Shown here in pieces: positions 60,580-64,000 of a stretch of DNA of 64,000 nt; the stretch's first letter is position 1; each line of letters begins with the position of its first letter. Below the pieces are notes generated by a model. It saw only the letters and a program-made list of their open reading frames with translations, made no database searches and was not told where the DNA came from. Source of the DNA: Leptolyngbyaceae cyanobacterium (GTDB taxonomy: Bacteria; Cyanobacteriota; Cyanobacteriia; Cyanobacteriales; Aerosakkonemataceae); the NCBI GenBank assembly GCA_036703985.1, contig DATNQN010000104.1, positions 1 through 64,000 of the forward strand, given 5' to 3'. A program made the position numbers and the translations under genes.

Positions 60580-61500
60580 ATGAAAAAAGATACCAAACAA
60601 AAACTAATTCTAGCTCCTAAAATTGCGATCTTATGCCTTGCGGTGATTTTGCCGTTGGTCGGGAATCTACAAGCGCAATCTTCCTTAGATTTAGAGATTA
60701 TTTCCCATATTGAAAAATTAAAAGATCGTAACCAATTAGAACGTTTGAATGCCGTCAAAGCATTGCGGAAAATAGGTTCTCCGGCAATTTCCGCGCTAAC
60801 GGTAGCTTTACGGGAAGAAGAAACAGAGATTCGCGGTGGTGCGGCTTTTGCTTTAGGCGCGATCGGTCAAGAAGCAAGATCGGCGATTCCCCATCTAATT
60901 GAAATGTTAAAAGATAACGACGAGCAAGTGCGTTTAGATGCGGCTGTAGCGTTAAGAAGAATTGGTTTTCCGGCGGTAGCTGCTTTGACCGAAGCATTGC
61001 AGAGTAAAGACGTACAGGTAAAGAGAGGCGCGACTTTTGCATTAGCGGGAATTGGTACTCAAGCTAAAGAAACAGTCCCCATGCTGATCGAAATGTTGAA
61101 AGATAACGACGAGCAAGTACGTTTGAATGCGGCGATCGCTTTACGGGGAATTGGTTCTCCCGCCGTACCGGAATTAAATAAAGCATTGCAAGATAAAAAC
61201 GAACGAGTTCGCAGAGGTGCTGCGATCGCATTGGGGAAAGCCACTACTTCCAATGTGCCTTCTATTACTAAAAAACTACGAGGAGACGATCGGCCATCAA
61301 GCAAACAACTAAATGTTAATCGATGTGCCTCTTTTCCAGCTCCTACTCCCACTAGCTACCGTCCCGGTTCTTGCGCCATGACTCCTACCCCTCGCGTGAC
61401 TCCCACCCCCGCGCCTCGCGTGACTCCCAAACCGATTCCTTGTAGCGTAATTCCCAACGCTGGCGGAACCAGAATTCCTCAAAACAAAGGGTTACTTTAA
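60580..61500 (+). CDS. Secreted HEAT-repeat protein
   Basis: 306 residues: signal peptide (1-33, cleaved after LQAQ), then five to six HEAT/PBS-lyase-type repeats (about 45-225), e.g. DNDEQVRLDAAVALRRIG. A low-complexity tail of Pro/Thr/Arg (TPTPRVTPTPAPRVTPKP) follows. A periplasmic or surface scaffold. Not a phycobilin lyase because it has a signal peptide and lacks lyase domains. Confidence 0.8.
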   Translation: MKKDTKQKLILAPKIAILCLAVILPLVGNLQAQSSLDLEIISHIEKLKDRNQLERLNAVKALRKIGSPAISALTVALREEETEIRGGAAFALGAIGQEARSAIPHLIEMLKDNDEQVRLDAAVALRRIGFPAVAALTEALQSKDVQVKRGATFALAGIGTQAKETVPMLIEMLKDNDEQVRLNAAIALRGIGSPAVPELNKALQDKNERVRRGAAIALGKATTSNVPSITKKLRGDDRPSSKQLNVNRCASFPAPTPTSYRPGSCAMTPTPRVTPTPAPRVTPKPIPCSVIPNAGGTRIPQNKGLL

Positions 61501-62178
61501 TCGAATGCCGCCACATTAGTGTTCGGCCAAAAGGCAGTCATATCGTAAAATGGTTGAGACAGGTTTGATGGATTTCGCGATCGCTTTACCCATCTTTACA
61601 AAAAAAATTTTCTAGAAAAAAGTTTTGTGGTAATTTTCCGCAACCAAGGTAAGGCAAATCAAGAAAAAGCGATCGAACTCTCTTAGCCTAATACTTTTAG
61701 ATTTTCATGACGATAACTAACTAATCCTCCCCCTGGGGGGGATTGAAAATAAATAGGTAACGTTTTACCTTTAAATTCATGGCTAGTAGCTATGTTCGAT
61801 AAATGGGACAACATTATTCGCGATCGGGCGATCGCGAGAACGTTGAATTATTCTGTGTCCTAATTCACCATTTCGCTTTCCCAATCAAAAAGAACATTTT
61901 TTACCCTGGATAAGTAGAAAGCGAGATGCACCCTAAATAAACGCCTACTTCCTTCAATGCAATCACCTTAGGAAGTCATTCTATTGAATAGCTCAATTAA
62001 GGTGCTTTGGGAAAGAGGGGTAAAACCCCTAATTTGCTTAATTCTTATGGCTGTAATCAGTTTGGAGAATGTTAAGAATTAAAAAGTAGTATATAGAACA
62101 TTTGTATGTTACTTTTCTGAAGATAAAAGTATATATTTTTACTATGTAGATATAGATGCACCCTGAACCAACGTTAAG

Positions 62179-62201
62179 CCCCCTTGATTAAAGGGGGTTT
62201 T
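62179..62201 (+). terminator. Rho-independent terminator-like hairpin
   Basis: CCCCCTT (62179-62185), loop GATTA, AAGGGGG (62191-62197), then TTTTA. A compact 7-bp GC-rich stem followed by T's, the best intrinsic terminator seen in the window. No gene has been assigned immediately upstream, so it may end a small RNA transcribed from the 61.5-62.2 kb region. Confidence 0.6.
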
Positions 62202-62270
62202 ACTTTGTGCTTGCCGAACAAATGGGTTTACTGAGATTTTGCACTAAGACTCAGATCTTGCACCAGGGCT

Positions 62271-62338
62271 AGAAACCGGGTTTCTTGCCAGCAGCCTTAG
62301 CTGAAAGCCTATATTTCTCGTTTAGAAACCCGGTTTTT
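62271..62338. repeat. AGAAACC(C/G)GGTTTCT palindromes, two copies
   Basis: 62271-62285 (AGAAACCGGGTTTCT) and about 62324-62338 (AGAAACCCGGTTTTT, last bases changed). Members of the dispersed palindrome family. Confidence 0.75.
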
Positions 62339-62393
62339 GATGTCTTCTTGAGAATGGTGCAAGATCTAAGAAGAGGCTCCAGCTTCTGTTTCT

Positions 62394-62440
62394 CGTTCCC
62401 AGGTTCAATCTGGGAATGAGGTTTTGGAGGTTCTACCTCC
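62394..62440. repeat. REP-like double hairpin (copy R4)
   Basis: CGTTCCCAGGTT-C-AATCTGGGAATG (62394-62418) plus GGAGGTTCTACCTCC (62426-62440). Solo copy of the unit flanking the RAYT pseudogene, 20 bp from the stop codon of the next gene. Confidence 0.75.
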
Positions 62441-62459
62441 ATTGCTGCAAAATTTGAGT

Positions 62460-64000
62460 TTAAAACCAACTACCGATTGCATGATTAGCCACTACGCCCA
62501 AAACTGGTGTTTTAGCTACTTTTAACTCTTCTAATGCTTGTTCTAATAAGGGGCGTTTTAGCTTACCCAGACCGACTACCAATAAAACTCCATTCGTATT
62601 AGCTGCCATCCAAGAAATATCTGCCACGCCAATCAGGGATGGAGTATCGTAGATCACTACATCAAAATTATCTTGCAGTTGTTCCATTAAATCTTGCATT
62701 TTCGGAGATGCGATCACTTTCAGCGGTTCTGATAAAGCAGAACCGGAAGCCATGATAAATAAGTTATCTTCTAGATGCGATCGCTCAATAACTTCGGTGA
62801 AATTAATATCTTTTGAAATAACATCTGTTAATCCCTTCTGACTTAACAAACCCAAGTAATCGTGAAGAGATGGTTCCCGCAGATTAGTATCTACTAACAA
62901 TACTTTTTGGCCGATTGCAGCGATCGTTCGTGCTAAATGTACGGCAACCGTAGACTTACCTTCTTTAGCAGCAGATGAGCTTATCACGAGAGAACGAATA
63001 GAAATATCGGGACTGAGGAAATGAATGTTCGTATAAAGAGAACGAAAAGTTTCCTGGAAGCGATTATTATGGCGTTGGGTAATTTTTTTATGCTGAAAAC
63101 CTTTTAGATAAGCATAAAATAATTTAGGTAAAAAACTCCTCTTATCGACATAAGTAAATTTTTTAACTTCGCGCTCAAAGGGAATTATTCCGAGCAATGG
63201 AAATTTAGTAATAAATTTTAATTCTTTCGGAGAATAGAGAATATTAATCACTTTATCTAGCCCTAAAGCTGCTCCCAAGCCTACTAAAAAACCTAGCAAC
63301 GTTCCCAAAATCAAATTTTTCTTAAAAGTAGGGGGAGAAGGTTCGGGATCGGTAACGGGCGTGAGTAATTGCCAAGGCACTTCTCTTTGGGCAGAATCAA
63401 TTCGTAAAGCTTCTCTTTTGGTTAAAAATTGATTCAAATTCTCAGTGGCAATTTTTAATTCTCGTTGGATATCCGAGTATTGGCGAGCTAACATGGGTAA
63501 TTGCTCTAATTGCCCATTTAAGCGATTTATAGCTTGGCTTAAAGCTTGATTGCGAGAGTCAATTTCCCGGATTTGGTCGGCAAGCTCTTTCTGCACTTGT
63601 TGCCCTTCCTGTTTCAGCAAAGGAAGCAAATTCTGCCGCTTTTCTCGTAGGGATTGGATATTTGGATTGACTTCCGAAAATCGAGTGGAATCCTTGGCAA
63701 TCTGAAGGTCTATTTCTTTAATTTGCCCTAATAAATTTTGATAGCGGCTAGACTGACTCAGCACGGAAGCAGTAGCAGATTCTCTAGGTTGCAGCAACAA
63801 TTCTTTTTGTAGGTTGGTATAAATAGAACGAGCTTCATCTAATTTTACTTGGTTGTCTAACCTTTGTGTTGTCAAGGTGCTGATTTGAGACGATAGTTGT
63901 TGACTTTGCGTTTCCGGATCGATCAAGTTATACCGTTGTCGAAATTTTTGCAATCTTTCTTGCAAGATTTCTACCCGTGACTGTAATTCCGGTAGCTGTT
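62460..64000 (-). CDS. Wzc/GumC-type polysaccharide co-polymerase with ATPase domain (partial)
   Basis: The frame stays open to the right edge of the window; the N-terminal part, including the first membrane helix, lies outside. Visible: a long periplasmic coiled coil, a transmembrane helix (NLILGTLLGFLVGLGAALGL), then a BY-kinase/CpsD ATPase domain with Walker A AAKEGKSTVAVHLAR, Walker A' VLLVDTNLREP and Walker B DVVIYDTPS. It controls chain length/export of exopolysaccharide. The C-terminus (NHAIGSWF) has no tyrosine cluster, so autophosphorylation control of the Wzc type may be absent. Confidence 0.9.
   Translation of the reverse strand, partial: QLPELQSRVEILQERLQKFRQRYNLIDPETQSQQLSSQISTLTTQRLDNQVKLDEARSIYTNLQKELLLQPRESATASVLSQSSRYQNLLGQIKEIDLQIAKDSTRFSEVNPNIQSLREKRQNLLPLLKQEGQQVQKELADQIREIDSRNQALSQAINRLNGQLEQLPMLARQYSDIQRELKIATENLNQFLTKREALRIDSAQREVPWQLLTPVTDPEPSPPTFKKNLILGTLLGFLVGLGAALGLDKVINILYSPKELKFITKFPLLGIIPFEREVKKFTYVDKRSFLPKLFYAYLKGFQHKKITQRHNNRFQETFRSLYTNIHFLSPDISIRSLVISSSAAKEGKSTVAVHLARTIAAIGQKVLLVDTNLREPSLHDYLGLLSQKGLTDVISKDINFTEVIERSHLEDNLFIMASGSALSEPLKVIASPKMQDLMEQLQDNFDVVIYDTPSLIGVADISWMAANTNGVLLVVGLGKLKRPLLEQALEELKVAKTPVLGVVANHAIGSWF

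Larger units (their letters stand above)
61501..62459. other. 960-bp gap with repeats, before the polysaccharide gene
   Basis: No gene found. AGATGCACCCT occurs twice (61924-61934 and 62154-62164), each followed by a similar AAxxAACG. A small hairpin AGGGGTAAAACCCCT is at 62016-62030, a terminator-like hairpin at 62179-62197, AGAAACCGGGTTTCT at 62271-62285 and about 62324-62338, and a REP-like unit at 62394-62440. It could hold sRNA genes or regulatory sites; nothing certain. Confidence 0.5.

Noticed and set aside
1-64000. Frequent GCGATCGC octamers as restriction or regulatory sites
   Set aside because: They are the HIP1 repeat of cyanobacteria, spread through genes and gaps; used only as an organism marker.
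1-64000. CRISPR arrays, rRNA, tmRNA, prophage or integrase-attachment sites
   Set aside because: None seen on reading both strands; the only RNA gene with convincing structure is tRNA-Ser.

Overview
This window is chromosomal DNA of a filamentous, probably non-heterocystous cyanobacterium (Oscillatoriales/Coleofasciculales-like). The evidence is the many GCGATCGC (HIP1) palindromes, the moderate-to-low GC, a cyanobacterial gene set (carotenoid oxygenase, MenH, HisZ, photorespiratory GlcDEF, plant-type ferredoxin, TpsA secretion protein, Ser/Thr kinase-TPR fusion) and a secreted protein carrying the RGSGR heterocyst-signal pentapeptide. About 50 genes lie on both strands. There is one tRNA (Ser-GGA) and no rRNA or CRISPR array.

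Layout. 1-4.1 kb: GNAT acetyltransferase, menH, an esterase and miaB, with repeats piled up behind miaB. 4.4-5.9 kb: a small secreted protein whose stop codon comes from a MITE-like element, then a 183-residue exported protein with four RGSGR copies spaced exactly 31 residues apart (PatX-like; the most notable gene here). 5.9-16.1 kb: housekeeping and metabolism (apocarotenoid oxygenase, TPR protein, VOC protein, aspartic protease pair, tRNA-Ser, ferredoxin, nuclease-like lipoprotein, IMPase, J-domain-TPR protein, HisZ, 4Fe-4S ferredoxin). 16.2-24.2 kb: a LivF-type ABC ATPase, an internally deleted TnpB, serC and a large TpsA adhesin. 24.4-31.3 kb: sulfur-related genes (JAMM peptidase, MoeZ-like E1-rhodanese, Crp-type regulator, prohibitin-like protein, Rrf2 regulator with cysK). 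31.4-41.2 kb: a transporter region with three CadD-family paralogs, an APC permease, a LysR regulator, two TauE/SafE permeases, a DUF1634 protein and a PAP2 phosphatase. 41.5-52.2 kb: Ser/Thr kinase-TPR, glcD, a RAYT pseudogene bracketed by REP-like hairpins, glgP, an HD hydrolase, then glcE and glcF. 52.3-55.7 kb: a decayed region with a broken HipA-like gene, a HIRAN protein, an ISL3 transposase remnant and a full-length TnpB. 55.7-64 kb: WG-repeat lipoprotein, Na+/H+ antiporter, OGT-like TPR glycosyltransferase, HEAT-repeat secreted protein and the 3' part of a Wzc-like polysaccharide co-polymerase running off the right edge.

Connections. GlcDEF form glycolate dehydrogenase of photorespiration although glcD is about 4.4 kb from glcEF. 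The JAMM/MoeZ pair, Rrf2-cysK and the TauE exporters give the middle of the window a sulfur theme. Several small repeat families (a MITE with 13-bp TIRs, AGAAACCCGGTTTCT palindromes and RAYT-associated REP hairpins) recur across the window, and at least two supply the C-terminal codons of genes. All calls come from reading the sequence; no database search was run.
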